The notes under the pieces were generated by a model. The model was not told the origin of the DNA. It searched no databases and saw only the letters and a list, made by a program, of their open reading frames with translations. A DNA stretch of 64,000 nucleotides from assembly GCA_002350855.1 (NCBI GenBank), contig DEFM01000001.1:7762-71761 (forward strand), given 5' to 3'. Below, piece after piece: positions 45,416 to 54,147 of the stretch. The position numbers and the translations under genes were made by a program. Source of the stretch: Prevotellaceae bacterium UBA2852 (GTDB lineage: Bacteria > Bacteroidota > Bacteroidia > Bacteroidales > Bacteroidaceae). Each line of letters opens with the position of its first letter. Positions within the stretch are counted from its first letter, which is position 1.

Positions 45416-46030
45416 TTAGATGTCGTCAATATTTACAAGCCCGTGGGTGACAGCATAGATTGTAAGTGCGGAAACAGAACGCATGTTCAGCTTTTCGCAG
45501 ATATTTTTTCTATGCGAGATGACTGTGGGGAGTGAAATACACAAATGGTCTGCTATTTCCTTGTTGATGTAGCCTTTGACAACAAGCGCCAAGACTTCCG
45601 CCTCACGTTTGCTGATAGGTATACTGGGTTTCATCACATCCTGCTCTTCCAAGTTGCCATGATGATAACCGTGCCCTTGTGGGTTGGCATGTCCATGGTC
45701 ATGGAGTGTGAGTAGGGATTTCACAAGGTCTGGTTCCAAAAGGGAAGGGTTGAGCGTGTGGAAATTAGCAAACTGAGTGCTTGCCATAGGTTGGGCTGTG
45801 AGCACAATGGTCTTGTTCGGTTCCTTTAGGAAAAAGGACGCATGCTCAAGCAGAATCTGTGACGACACAAAGTAATGAAAGAATGGTGCTTCGTCTATCT
45901 CCTGTTTCAATTCCTGAACAGATGTGAACACACTGATATCAGCACGTGGGATGATGTCGGATATTATCGACATCAGTCCCATGGCTTCAAGTGTATTCTT
46001 ATCAATAATTGCTATTCGTGGAATCATCAC
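45416..46030 (-). CDS. LuxR-type response-regulator-like protein with a degenerate receiver
   Basis: A 204-residue protein. The first 120 residues follow receiver-domain topology (RIAIIDKNTLEAMGLMSII) but at the phosphoacceptor position no Asp is found (FFHYFVSSQILLEHASFF), so phosphorylation is unlikely. A His/Gly-rich linker (HDHGHANPQGHGYHHG, about 108-124) could bind metal. The C-terminal LuxR/FixJ HTH (about 138-200) has ISKREAEVLALVVKGYINKE and HRKNICEKLNMRSVSALTIY. It is 18 bp downstream of recA and 15 bp before the LacI-type gene. Targets unknown. Confidence 0.85.
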   Translation of the reverse strand: MMIPRIAIIDKNTLEAMGLMSIISDIIPRADISVFTSVQELKQEIDEAPFFHYFVSSQILLEHASFFLKEPNKTIVLTAQPMASTQFANFHTLNPSLLEPDLVKSLLTLHDHGHANPQGHGYHHGNLEEQDVMKPSIPISKREAEVLALVVKGYINKEIADHLCISLPTVISHRKNICEKLNMRSVSALTIYAVTHGLVNIDDI

Positions 46031-46048
46031 AGAAACAAATACAGGCTT

Positions 46049-47095
46049 TTATTCTTCTTTTTTGTTGGTAGCTTTCTTTGCTCCATTCTGGATTTTCTCC
46101 ATGATAGCTGCCTCAAGTTCTTCAGACAGTTCTGGATTGTCCTCAATCAAACTCTTTGTAGCGTCGCGTCCCTGAGCGAGTTTCTGATCGTTGTAAGAGA
46201 ACCAGCTGCCGCTTTTCTTGATGATACCGTATTCAACACCAAGGTCTACAATCTCACCCGAACGTGAGATACCTGTGCCGAACATGATGTCGAACTCGCA
46301 TTTGCGGAATGGAGGCGCAACTTTGTTTTTGACAACCTTAACTTTAGTCAGACTTCCGATTATGTTATCTCCGTCTTTGATTGTTGAAGCTTTACGAATG
46401 TCCAGACGTACTGACGCATAGAATTTAAGAGCGTTTCCTCCAGTTGTTGTTTCTGGATTGCCGAACATTACACCGATTTTTTCACGCAGCTGGTTGATAA
46501 AGATGCATGTAGTCTTGGTTTTGCTGATGTTTGCGGTGAGCTTGCGGAGAGCCTGGCTCATCAGTCGGGCATGCAGACCAACCTTGCTGTCACCCATATC
46601 ACCTTCAATTTCGGATTTTGGAGTGAGGGCTGCGACAGAGTCAATGATGATGATGTCGATGGCAGAAGAGCGAATGAGCTGATCTGCTATTTCGAGAGCT
46701 TGCTCACCGTTGTCCGGTTGAGATATAAGGAGGTTGTCGGTGTCTACACCAAGATTCTCTGCATAGAAACGGTCAAAAGCATGTTCTGCATCGATGAATG
46801 CTGCAATGCCGCCTGCTTTCTGTGCTTCTGCAATAGCATGAATAGCGAGGGTTGTCTTACCGGAAGATTCCGGTCCATAGATTTCAATGATGCGACCTTT
46901 AGGGTAACCGCCTACTCCGAGAGCTGCATTGAGTCCGATGGAACCAGTAGGGATGACTTCTACATCCTCAACTTTGTCGTCGCCCATCTTCATGATTGAA
47001 CCATGACCGTAGCTCTTCTCTATTTTTTCCATTGCTGCTTGCAATGCTTTCAGTTTCTCATTGCTTTCAGCTGGTTTGTTAGTGTCTTTAGCCAT
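46049..47095 (-). CDS. recA: Recombinase RecA
   Basis: A 348-residue RecA, normal length. Walker A is [12 protein letters not shown], Walker [13 protein letters not shown], and loop regions are intact ([39 protein letters not shown]). The C-terminus ([19 protein letters not shown]) is basic instead of strongly acidic. It catalyses strand exchange and SOS co-protease function. No LexA box is evident upstream, in keeping with many Bacteroidetes. The gene is 47 bp after the carboxynorspermidine dehydrogenase-like gene and is followed by two regulator genes on the same strand. Confidence 0.98.
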   Translation of the reverse strand: MAKDTNKPAESNEKLKALQAAMEKIEKSYGHGSIMKMGDDKVEDVEVIPTGSIGLNAALGVGGYPKGRIIEIYGPESSGKTTLAIHAIAEAQKAGGIAAFIDAEHAFDRFYAENLGVDTDNLLISQPDNGEQALEIADQLIRSSAIDIIIIDSVAALTPKSEIEGDMGDSKVGLHARLMSQALRKLTANISKTKTTCIFINQLREKIGVMFGNPETTTGGNALKFYASVRLDIRKASTIKDGDNIIGSLTKVKVVKNKVAPPFRKCEFDIMFGTGISRSGEIVDLGVEYGIIKKSGSWFSYNDQKLAQGRDATKSLIEDNPELSEELEAAIMEKIQNGAKKATNKKEE

Positions 47096-47142
47096 TATGA
47101 ATTTGTATTTAAGATTATTAGATGTTTGCTGTTGAAAAAAAA

Positions 47143-48390
47143 TTACAATTCTAGATTCTCGTCGTGTACCTCATGCCAAGGCAGACCCTGAATGTTGAGC
47201 TGCTCCATAAATGGATCTGGATCGAAGTCTTCTACATTCCATACTCCAGGTTTCTTCCAGATGCCTTTGAGGAACATCATCGCTCCAATCATAGCTGGTA
47301 CACCAGTGGTGTAGCTTACTCCCTGCATACCTGTTTCTTTGTATGCAGCCTCGTGTGAACAGTTGTTGTAGACGTAGTATGTGTGTTCCTTTCCGTCTTT
47401 GATACCACGGATACGGCAACCGATACTGGTTTCACCTTCGTAGTTCTCACCAAGGTCTTGTGGATTTGGAAGAACTGCCTTCAGGAATTGCAGAGGCACG
47501 ATTTTAACTTTGACGTTTTTGTTGCTGCCGTCTGCAAGAGGAGCTTCATATTCGATTTCGTCAATGCGGCTCATTCCCAAGTTCTGAATCACATCGAGGT
47601 AAGTAAGGTACTGCTGTCCGAATGTCATCCAGAAACGTGCACGCTTAATGGTTGGATAGTTCTTTACGAGTGATTCCAACTCTTCGTGATGCAAAAGATA
47701 GGATTCACGAGGACCGATGTTAGGGTAGGTGAGTGGCTGGTGGAATTCCAAAGGTTCGGTTTCAATCCATTTCCCGTCTTCATAGTAAAGTCCTTTTTGT
47801 GTTATCTCACGAATGTTGATTTCCGGATTGAAATTTGTGGCAAAAGCCTTGTGGTGATTGCCGGCATTGCAATCCACTATGTCGAGATACTGAATTTCAT
47901 CGAAATGGTGCTTTGCCGCATAGGCGGTGTAAACACCGCTTACTCCCGGGTCAAAACCGCATCCGAGAATAGCAGTGAGACCAGCTTGTTCAAAACGCTC
48001 CTTGTAAGCCCATTGCCATGAGTATTCGAAATGAGCTTCGTCACGAGGTTCGTAGTTGGCTGTGTCAAGATAGTTGACACCTGTCTGTAAACAAGCCTCC
48101 ATGATGGTCAGATCTTGATATGGCAACGCAAGGTTAATTACAAGTTCTGGTTTATAGCTGTTCAGAAGAGCTACCAGTTCTTCTACGCTGTCAGCGTCAA
48201 CACGTGCCGAACTCAGTTCAGGTATGTTCTTACCCTTATATGTAGCTTTAAGGGTTTCAACTAATTTGTCACATTTAGCCTTTGTGCGGCTTGCAATCAT
48301 GACTTCTGTGAAAACGTCAGGGTTTTGCACAACCTTGTGTGCAGCTACGGTTGCAACACCTCCTGCACCAATAATTATTACTCTGCTCAT
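47143..48390 (-). CDS. Saccharopine dehydrogenase family protein (probable carboxynorspermidine/carboxyspermidine dehydrogenase)
   Basis: A 415-residue NAD(P)-binding enzyme. The Rossmann start [20 protein letters not shown] and blocks [41 protein letters not shown] and [21 protein letters not shown] match the carboxynorspermidine dehydrogenase (CANSDH/LYS9-like) group. Many gut Bacteroidales make spermidine by this alternative route from aspartate semialdehyde and putrescine, with a CANSDC decarboxylase as partner; the partner is not in the window. A -7 element TACATTTG (48421-48428, minus) precedes it by about 30 bp. Confidence 0.85.
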   Translation of the reverse strand: MSRVIIIGAGGVATVAAHKVVQNPDVFTEVMIASRTKAKCDKLVETLKATYKGKNIPELSSARVDADSVEELVALLNSYKPELVINLALPYQDLTIMEACLQTGVNYLDTANYEPRDEAHFEYSWQWAYKERFEQAGLTAILGCGFDPGVSGVYTAYAAKHHFDEIQYLDIVDCNAGNHHKAFATNFNPEINIREITQKGLYYEDGKWIETEPLEFHQPLTYPNIGPRESYLLHHEELESLVKNYPTIKRARFWMTFGQQYLTYLDVIQNLGMSRIDEIEYEAPLADGSNKNVKVKIVPLQFLKAVLPNPQDLGENYEGETSIGCRIRGIKDGKEHTYYVYNNCSHEAAYKETGMQGVSYTTGVPAMIGAMMFLKGIWKKPGVWNVEDFDPDPFMEQLNIQGLPWHEVHDENLEL

Positions 48391-48513
48391 AGTGTTTTTG
48401 TCTTTTTATTTTTTTCCACACAAATGTAGCACAATTATTTTAGACATACAATAAGATAGTGATATTTTCTGTACTTTTTTGTGTTTTCACTTTTCTGATT
48501 GTGCTTTTATTCT

Positions 48514-48521
48514 TACCTTTG
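48514..48521 (+). promoter_or_regulatory. -7 element of tRNA-Arg(CCG)
   Basis: TACCTTTG ends 11 bp before the tRNA 5' end. TTTC at 48492-48495 gives an 18-bp spacer, so the -33 is weak. Confidence 0.65.
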
Positions 48522-48532
48522 CATTAGATAAA

Positions 48533-48606
48533 GGCTCCGTAGCTTAGCTGTATAGAGCGTCAGATTCCGGTTCTGAAGGTCGAGGGTTAGAATCCCTCCG
48601 GAGTCA
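48533..48606 (+). tRNA. tRNA-Arg (anticodon CCG)
   Basis: Acceptor GGCTCCG pairs with CGGAGTC (one G-T) plus A; anticodon stem-loop TCAGA-TTCCGGT-TCTGA gives anticodon CCG; T-arm GAGGGTTAGAATCCCTC contains TTAGAAT instead of the usual TTCGAAT. No encoded CCA. Confidence 0.92.
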
Positions 48607-48676
48607 CAAAGAAAAAGCCACTTATAATTATGTGAAAATTCATTTTTGACATAAAAATAAGTGGCTTTTCTTTGTA
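48607..48676 (+). terminator. Long hairpin terminator after tRNA-Arg
   Basis: CAAAGAAAAAGCCACTTAT (48607-48625) pairs with ATAAGTGGCTTTTCTTTG (48657-48674), with one bulged A, enclosing an A/T-rich loop of about 31 nt. The stem begins directly after the tRNA, so processing and termination are closely linked. Confidence 0.75.
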
Positions 48677-48680
48677 AGAC

Positions 48681-48766
48681 GTGCCCGTGGCAGGGTTAGG
48701 GATATCCAATCCCTTCGGAATCCGTGCCCGTGGCAGGGTTAGGGATATCCAATCCCTTCGGAATCC
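48681..48766. repeat. Two exact tandem copies of a 43-bp element
   Basis: Units at 48681-48723 and 48724-48766 are identical and start GTGCCCGTGGCAGGGTTAGG. Each contains the inverted repeat AGGGAT-ATCCA-ATCCCT. They fill the gap between the tRNA-Arg terminator and the stop codon of the Cys-rich gene at 48773. Confidence 0.95.
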
Positions 48767-48772
48767 TAAAAA

Positions 48773-49204
48773 TTATTTAACTCCTTTCCCGGAACATTCA
48801 GGGCAAGTCCAATACTTGTTTCCGTTGCCGTCACACTGGGTGCATTTTGATCCGCCTGCACCATCGCAACTAGTGCATACAACTTCTCCGTCACCATGAC
48901 ATTTATCGCATGTGGGAGTGCCTTTGCCACCACAGCGTTGACATTCACGATGGTCTCCATTTCTGTCAACCCAGTAACCTCTTCCGTTACAGTTGTAACA
49001 GGAGAATTTTCCTGCTCCCATGCACATTGTACATCTAATGTATCTTTTACCATTGCAAAGGCTGCATGATCGCCAACCTTTATCACAGAATGCACAATTG
49101 TCAGGAATCTGACCTGTTCCATCGCAGCGGTCGCATTTGTCTTGTGCTGATACATTTGCTGCAAATAATAGCATTATTGCTAAAGAAAAGAATAATCGTT
49201 TCAT
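48773..49204 (-). CDS. Exported protein made of ten DnaJ-type CxxCxGxG-like motifs
   Basis: A 143-residue protein with a signal peptide (MKRLFFSLAIMLLFAANVSAQ) and then an almost uninterrupted series of CxxC motifs: CDRC, CAFC, CSLC, CTMC, CYNC, CQRC, CDKC, CTSC, CTQC and CPEC, most followed by xGxG. DnaJ has four such motifs in its zinc-binding domain, along with a J domain; here there is no J domain and no substrate-binding domain. The zinc fold would be exported to the periplasm or surface, which is unusual because thiols are oxidised there. Function unknown. Confidence 0.85.
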   Translation of the reverse strand: MKRLFFSLAIMLLFAANVSAQDKCDRCDGTGQIPDNCAFCDKGWRSCSLCNGKRYIRCTMCMGAGKFSCYNCNGRGYWVDRNGDHRECQRCGGKGTPTCDKCHGDGEVVCTSCDGAGGSKCTQCDGNGNKYWTCPECSGKGVK

Positions 49205-49265
49205 AGTTGTGTTTTGGATTTGAATTTAATGATATGTTGATTATGGTTAAGCTAAAAGGATTAAC

Positions 49266-49718
49266 TTACTTCTTCTTCTTATAGATAATTTTAGGTTTCT
49301 CGCCTTTCCAGTAGCCTGTTTTTATTTCAGGCTTGCACCCCTTCCTTAAGATAATTACAGAAAGCTTGCGGCAGTCCGATGCATCGATTTCTTCCAGCAG
49401 GGGGTTGTTCGATAGGTCAAGTGTGTCGGCATACGACAGACCTGCATGCAGATATTGCAGGTTTGGGAAAAATGCCAAGTCCCTATAGTCTTTGATGGGT
49501 TGCATGAATGATTTGTAAACCATCAAACTGAGTCGGGTTGATGCAGCTGCTTCACCAAGGGATATCTCTTGGTCTTTATTTGTGTCGATTTTGTTGAATT
49601 TAATGCAAAATGTCTTTAAGCCTTCGTCTGCAAATGAAATCAGTGAGTCTGACTCCGTCTGTGCACTGCTTGTTATTACTGTGAGGGCTAATGCCAGTGT
49701 TGTGAATATCTTTTTCAT
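49266..49718 (-). CDS. Small exported protein with an EF-hand-like loop and leucine-rich segment
   Basis: A 150-residue protein with a signal peptide (MKKIFTTLALALTVITSSAQ). Residues about 44-58 (DTNKDQEISLGEAA) match a calcium-binding EF-hand/dockerin loop (D-x-N-x-D-x-x-I-x-x-x-E). Residues about 85-125 (FFPNLQYLHAGLSYADTLDL; LSNNPLLEEIDASDCRKL) form one or two degenerate leucine-rich repeats. The C-terminus is very basic (GEKPKIIYKKKK). The Met at 49718 is chosen because a signal peptide follows. A -7 element TATCTTTG (49743-49750, minus) lies about 25 bp upstream. Confidence 0.78.
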   Translation of the reverse strand: MKKIFTTLALALTVITSSAQTESDSLISFADEGLKTFCIKFNKIDTNKDQEISLGEAAASTRLSLMVYKSFMQPIKDYRDLAFFPNLQYLHAGLSYADTLDLSNNPLLEEIDASDCRKLSVIILRKGCKPEIKTGYWKGEKPKIIYKKKK

Positions 49719-49871
49719 AATCGTCTGTTGTTTTGTGATATGCAAAGATACGTATTATTCACAAACTCGAAGTAATAATAATTCGGATAATTGACCAATT
49801 GCAGGGTTTATTGGATGAATAGAATGAGTTTGCGGTATTAATCCAATACACATTATTATATATAAGGGAAC

Positions 49872-49912
49872 AAAAAAAGAGTGTGCCAAATCAATTGGCA
49901 CACTCTTTTTTG
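49872..49912. terminator. Terminator after the large surface lipoprotein gene
   Basis: GAGTGTGCCAA and TTGGCACACTC form an 11-bp stem with A and T runs on both sides. It lies 14 bp beyond the stop of the minus-strand gene at 49926. Confidence 0.9.
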
Positions 49913-49925
49913 TATTGGAACTGAA

Positions 49926-52241
49926 TTAGTTGTTGTCAACAAGTTTGAATACCTGGAAACGATCACGTCCGTAAGCTACATAGATGTAACCGTTGGAGAG
50001 ATTGATGTAGTTTGCAGATTGAGTGCACTTGTATGAAGCAACTTCCTTCAATGTCTCTTTGTCAAGGATGATAAGACCTCTTGTTCCGTAAGCTACATAG
50101 AGGTATTTGCTGTCGAATGCAACACCGTTGCAGAAACCATCATACTTGCCTTTGTCGTTGATGATGTTTGCAGGCTGATATACTTTCTCTACGCCATTGT
50201 CGATAACCTTGAGACCATCGCGACCGAGGCAGATGTAGATTCTGTTTCCGTCAACCATTACAACGTTCTTACCATTGTTTGGCTGAATGAATCCTGCGTC
50301 GATTGTTGACAGAGGGTTAGACAATGTGAAGTCTGTTGCAGCAAATGTCTGAACCTGAACTGGAATTTCAGCTTCTTCGTCAGTTGTACGCTCAGTGAGG
50401 TATGATGCTGCAATAGTTGTGCCGTCGCTGTTGATGTGCTTAGCTTTACCAGGCTTTGCTTCGAAGCTTTCTCTTGCGAGAGTGTTGGCGTTGTAAACTT
50501 CATAACCTGCTGTTGTCATAACCTGCAGATAGTTGCCTGTACGGATGAGACAGTTGCCGTCACCACCGGAACCAGCTCTCAGCTTGATGTATCTCATAGG
50601 AGCAGCTTGTCCTTTCTGCCCATGTGCAATTGTAGTGTCTGCAGGACCTGAAACTTCGAACAAACCTTCATTGGTAAGGTTGATGTATGCGAGGATACCT
50701 CCGTGCTTTGAAGAGTTTCCTGCAACGAAGAGACGGTGAGGAGTGCTCTGGTCGTCTATCAAGAGGTGGTTGAAGTCCCATTCCTCGTTGTGGTCGCAGA
50801 GGAACTGGAGAAGCTGTGTCTGATTGTTCTTTGTCTGAGCAATTTCAATACATCCGCTTTGCTTTACACCGCGCTGGTGATAAGAGATGTAGTTGAGGTC
50901 GCCCAATGACTGTACGCATGTAGCGGAGATATCGTGAGTGTGGTCTGGTTCAATCACACTGATAAGTTCGATAACAGGTTTGTTAGGCTCTGTACCGCCG
51001 TTGTAATTGTAACCAGGGGAACAGCAGTTTGGTGCCATTGAGAAGGTTGCGAGTTTGTCGGAAGTATAGTATACGTTTGGCATTACATCGAGATTCTCGT
51101 CTGCGATGCGATTTGCATAATTGTTGCCTCCGTCAATAAACCATATACCTTCTGTGGCGTCAAGGGCTAACTGTGCTCCCTCGCTGTCAGATGCAGTGCG
51201 GAAAGAGTAGAGGACTTGGCTTGAACCGTTACCGGCATTGTTACCGATGCGGTTTGCTTTGATAACGCCCTTTGCGTTATCGCCAAGAAGAATACATGAT
51301 GCTGAGTTGCCGTTGTTAAGATTGGTATAGTCTCCTGCAACCTCGACAAATGCACCATCTTCAAGGAAGATTGAGCTGTTGGCACAAACAAAAATGCTTC
51401 CTGCTATTACATGGTTAAGCCATGCTGTATCTCCATTGGAATTGATCGTGAACTGCCCAGGAGTGATAACTGTGCAGTCTGCAATCAAATGTGCTGTATT
51501 GATGAGTGATATGTTTGGAGCTTGCAATTTTCCGCGAATGGCAAGATTGTTCTGGATTGTAAGGTCGGTGTCAAGTGTCATGTCGCCTGCTATGTAGCAA
51601 ACAGCATTCCATTCTATGTTGAAATTCTTACAAATCACGTCACCGCCAATATAAGCTTTGGAATTGTTAAGGCGGAATGAAACGTCATTGCCGAGGTTCA
51701 TGTCGCCGTAGCAATAGAATCCACCAGTTTGTCCCTGTACATAGAATTCCTTATTGCTGGCTGTGTAGTTGAAAGTACCCCAGTTGTAGATTTTCAGCTG
51801 AACGGCATTGGTGTTATTCCAGTTTACTGTACCTCCAGGTAGGATGTAAATGTTTCCATTTCCCCAGCCACCGGAATAGTTAAGTGTACCTGCAACGTAA
51901 AGATCCACATTCGACATGTTAAGATCTCCGGAGAATGTCTCCTCTGCTGCAATGACATAAGAACCTGCGCTCATCTGCCATGACTGCAATCCTTTAAGAA
52001 CACGGGCTTCTGCAGGTACGGATGGAGCTTCAGGCATGTCTGTCACGAATCCCAAAGCTGTAATTACATCAGCTGTTACGGTTCGTGTACCTTGTGTCTT
52101 GTAGTTGGTAACCCGTGATGCATCAGGAACTGTTACTTCCAATCCGTTTTTCTGGATTTTTACATTGCTGCTTAAGTCGTCGTCTGATGAGCAGGCTGTA
52201 AACAATGCCAGAGCTAATCCTAAATAGAAGACTTTTTTCAT
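49926..52241 (-). CDS. Large surface lipoprotein with beta-helix-like and beta-propeller-like regions
   Basis: A 771-residue lipoprotein. Signal peptide with lipobox ending at Cys17 (LALFTAC), followed by SSDDD; acidic residues directly after the Cys are the lipoprotein export signal known in Bacteroidetes, so surface exposure is likely. Residues about 95-350 are rich in short regular strands (FYCYGDMNLGNDVSFRLNNS; CYIAGDMTLDTDLTIQNNL), like a beta-helix. Residues about 450-771 look like an irregular propeller with repeats such as RIYICLGRDGLKVIDNG, YLYVAYGTRGLIILDKE and YIYVAYGRDRFQVFKL. No enzyme motif is recognised. It is probably adhesive or a scaffold (inference). Confidence 0.8.
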   Translation of the reverse strand: MKKVFYLGLALALFTACSSDDDLSSNVKIQKNGLEVTVPDASRVTNYKTQGTRTVTADVITALGFVTDMPEAPSVPAEARVLKGLQSWQMSAGSYVIAAEETFSGDLNMSNVDLYVAGTLNYSGGWGNGNIYILPGGTVNWNNTNAVQLKIYNWGTFNYTASNKEFYVQGQTGGFYCYGDMNLGNDVSFRLNNSKAYIGGDVICKNFNIEWNAVCYIAGDMTLDTDLTIQNNLAIRGKLQAPNISLINTAHLIADCTVITPGQFTINSNGDTAWLNHVIAGSIFVCANSSIFLEDGAFVEVAGDYTNLNNGNSASCILLGDNAKGVIKANRIGNNAGNGSSQVLYSFRTASDSEGAQLALDATEGIWFIDGGNNYANRIADENLDVMPNVYYTSDKLATFSMAPNCCSPGYNYNGGTEPNKPVIELISVIEPDHTHDISATCVQSLGDLNYISYHQRGVKQSGCIEIAQTKNNQTQLLQFLCDHNEEWDFNHLLIDDQSTPHRLFVAGNSSKHGGILAYINLTNEGLFEVSGPADTTIAHGQKGQAAPMRYIKLRAGSGGDGNCLIRTGNYLQVMTTAGYEVYNANTLARESFEAKPGKAKHINSDGTTIAASYLTERTTDEEAEIPVQVQTFAATDFTLSNPLSTIDAGFIQPNNGKNVVMVDGNRIYICLGRDGLKVIDNGVEKVYQPANIINDKGKYDGFCNGVAFDSKYLYVAYGTRGLIILDKETLKEVASYKCTQSANYINLSNGYIYVAYGRDRFQVFKLVDNN

Positions 52242-52662
52242 CTTTGTGTTAATTTGGTAAATATATTTGAAGTTTTTATACGTCATAACATTGTTAATTT
52301 TTTTGTTTTTTTCTACTATTAGATAAGTTAGTTTGTGCGTTTATGTTCTTTGGCCTATTTAAATTGCAAAAATAGGCATTTATTTTTTAATAATGTGCAC
52401 TTGGTGCGGACAAATTTGGCATTTGGATATGTATTTTAACACTTCGCTCATGGAATTAGTGTTTTATTCCTGTTTTATGCATGTTAAATGCCTGTTTTGT
52501 TGTTTTTGGTGCTCTTAGTACCGAATATGGAAATAGGGATGCTAATGCCTTCTGAGGGGGAAAAAGTGAAATGAAAATTTTGTAAATCCAAAGAAATACA
52601 ATAACTTTGCAAGTTGTTAGATGCTGAAAAACAAACATATTAAATATTCAATTAAATAATTT
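52242..52662. other. Divergent regulatory region between the lipoprotein gene and nqrA
   Basis: This 421-bp gene-free stretch is A/T-rich. It holds the nqrA promoter (52579-52609) and a minus-strand TATTTTTG (52367-52374) that could be the -7 element of the lipoprotein gene, giving it a leader of about 120 nt; no well-spaced -33 is seen for the latter. No ORF or structured RNA stands out. Confidence 0.6.
52579..52609 (+). promoter_or_regulatory. nqr operon promoter
   Basis: TTTG (52579-52582), 19-bp spacer, TAACTTTG (52602-52609). The leader to nqrA is about 45-50 nt. Confidence 0.83.
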
Positions 52663-54012
52663 ATGGCGAATGTAATTAAACTGAAGAAAGGCTTGACCAT
52701 CAATCTTGCTGGCAAAGCTGCTCCAGAGATTTCGCAATCAGAGGCAGGTAAGTTGTTCGGACTTGTACCTGATTCCTTTGTGGGTGTGAAGCCGAAGGTA
52801 GTAGTTAAGGAAGGTGATGCAGTCAAAGCCGGTGATGCACTGTTCGTTGACAAGTTGCATCCTGAAGTGAAGTTCGTTTCTCCTGTCAGCGGTACTGTTA
52901 AAGCCGTTGAACGTGGTGAACGTCGCAAGGTATTGAGTATCCAGGTGGAAGCCGATGGAAAGCAGGCATGCGTTGATTTCGGCAAGAAGCAAGTAGAGAA
53001 ACTCAATGCAGATGAGGTGAAACAGGTTATGCTTGATGCTGGTCTGTTCGCATTCTTCCTTCAGCGTCCTTATGCTGTAACCGCTAATCCTGAGGAGCAG
53101 CCTAAGGCGATTTTTATTTCTGCAATCAGTGACATGCCTCTTGCAGCAGACTTTGAAGTAGCTCTCAAAGGACATGAGGCTGAGTTCCAGACTGGTCTTG
53201 ACGCTTTGTCCAAACTTGCCAAGGTGTATCTTGGCGTAAGTCCTAAGGCAAGCAGTGCATTGAAGGATGCCAAGAATGTCACAGTTAATGTGTTTAACGG
53301 CAAGTGCCCTGCAGGTAATGTGGGTGTTCAGATCAACCATGTTGCCCCAGTGAATAAGGGCGAAGTGGTTTGGACAATTGGCGCAGAGGAAGTAATCTTC
53401 ATCGGACGTGTGTTCACTACAGGTAAGGTTGACTTCACTCGTACACTGGCTGTTGCAGGAAGTGAGATTGTTAAGCCACAGTATGTTAAGGCAGTTGTAG
53501 GTCAGCAGATTGGTACAATCGTTGCCGGTAACGTTAAGACAGACCAGAAGGTACGTCTGATTGACGGCAATCCTCTCACAGGTCTGAAAGTTGAGGACAA
53601 CGATTTCCTTGGTGCTCATTCTACTGAGGTAACAGCGATTCCTGAAGGTGATACTGCAGACGAGGCATTCGGATGGATGATGCCACGTTTCAAGGAGTTC
53701 TCTACCAGCCGTAGCTACTTCTCTTGGCTGCGTGGCAAAAAGACAGAATATGTTATTGACGCACGAATCAAGGGTGGACTTCGCCACATGATTATGTCTG
53801 GCGAATACGACTCTGTTTTCCCAATGGACATTTTCCCAGAGCAGCTTGTCAAGGCTATCATCGCAGGCGACATCGACCGCATGGAAGCTCTTGGTATCTA
53901 TGAGGTTGCTCCTGAGGACTTTGCACTTTGCGAGTTCGTTGACAGCTCTAAGCTGGAAGTTCAGCGCATCGTTCGCGAAGGACTGGATATGCTCAGAAAA
54001 GAAAACGCGTAA
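52663..54012 (+). CDS. nqrA: Na+-translocating NADH:quinone reductase subunit A
   Basis: A 449-residue peripheral subunit of Na+-NQR, usual length. The N-terminus VIKLKKGLTINLAGKAAPEI and DSFVGVKPKVVVKEGDAVKA (barrel-sandwich-like domain), then PVSGTVKAVERGERRKVLSI, match NqrA. The C-terminal part has DFALCEFVDSSKLEVQRIVR. NqrA contacts the quinone site on the cytoplasmic side. First gene of nqrABCDEF, from its own promoter. It is split from nqrB by a 135-bp spacer with a repeat pair. Confidence 0.96.
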   Translation: MANVIKLKKGLTINLAGKAAPEISQSEAGKLFGLVPDSFVGVKPKVVVKEGDAVKAGDALFVDKLHPEVKFVSPVSGTVKAVERGERRKVLSIQVEADGKQACVDFGKKQVEKLNADEVKQVMLDAGLFAFFLQRPYAVTANPEEQPKAIFISAISDMPLAADFEVALKGHEAEFQTGLDALSKLAKVYLGVSPKASSALKDAKNVTVNVFNGKCPAGNVGVQINHVAPVNKGEVVWTIGAEEVIFIGRVFTTGKVDFTRTLAVAGSEIVKPQYVKAVVGQQIGTIVAGNVKTDQKVRLIDGNPLTGLKVEDNDFLGAHSTEVTAIPEGDTADEAFGWMMPRFKEFSTSRSYFSWLRGKKTEYVIDARIKGGLRHMIMSGEYDSVFPMDIFPEQLVKAIIAGDIDRMEALGIYEVAPEDFALCEFVDSSKLEVQRIVREGLDMLRKENA

Positions 54013-54016
54013 GGAG

Positions 54017-54055
54017 ACCCACCCCCTTACCCCTCCCAAGGGAGGGGCGTGGTAA
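54017..54055 (+). repeat. Dispersed repeat family C, first arm (CCCCTCCCAAGGGAGGGG)
   Basis: A C-rich element starting 5 bp after the nqrA stop, containing its own short palindrome CCTCCCAAGGGAGG. The second copy at 54108-54141 is in inverted orientation. Confidence 0.85.
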
Positions 54056-54107
54056 CTTTTAATTCTTTAAAATACTATTGTAGAATATCTCTCCCATAAA
54101 TCATTCT

Positions 54108-54141
54108 ACGCCCTCCCCTTGGGGAGGGATGGGGAGGGGTC
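54108..54141 (-). repeat. Dispersed repeat family C, second arm, inverted
   Basis: Its reverse complement (GACCCCTCCCCATCCCTCCC onward) aligns with the 54017 copy. The two arms could pair in the mRNA across about 52 nt. A further copy lies at 62263-62294. Confidence 0.85.
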
Positions 54142-54147
54142 TTTATT

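Noticed and set aside
48681..48766. Tandem 43-bp repeats as a small CRISPR array or phage attachment site
   Set aside because: No spacers are present, no cas or integrase gene is nearby, and the repeat does not copy the tRNA 3' end.
52738..54039. 433-codon open frame antisense to nqrA
   Set aside because: It is a shadow of nqrA codon usage; the product has no signal, domain or plausible composition, and nqrA is certain.
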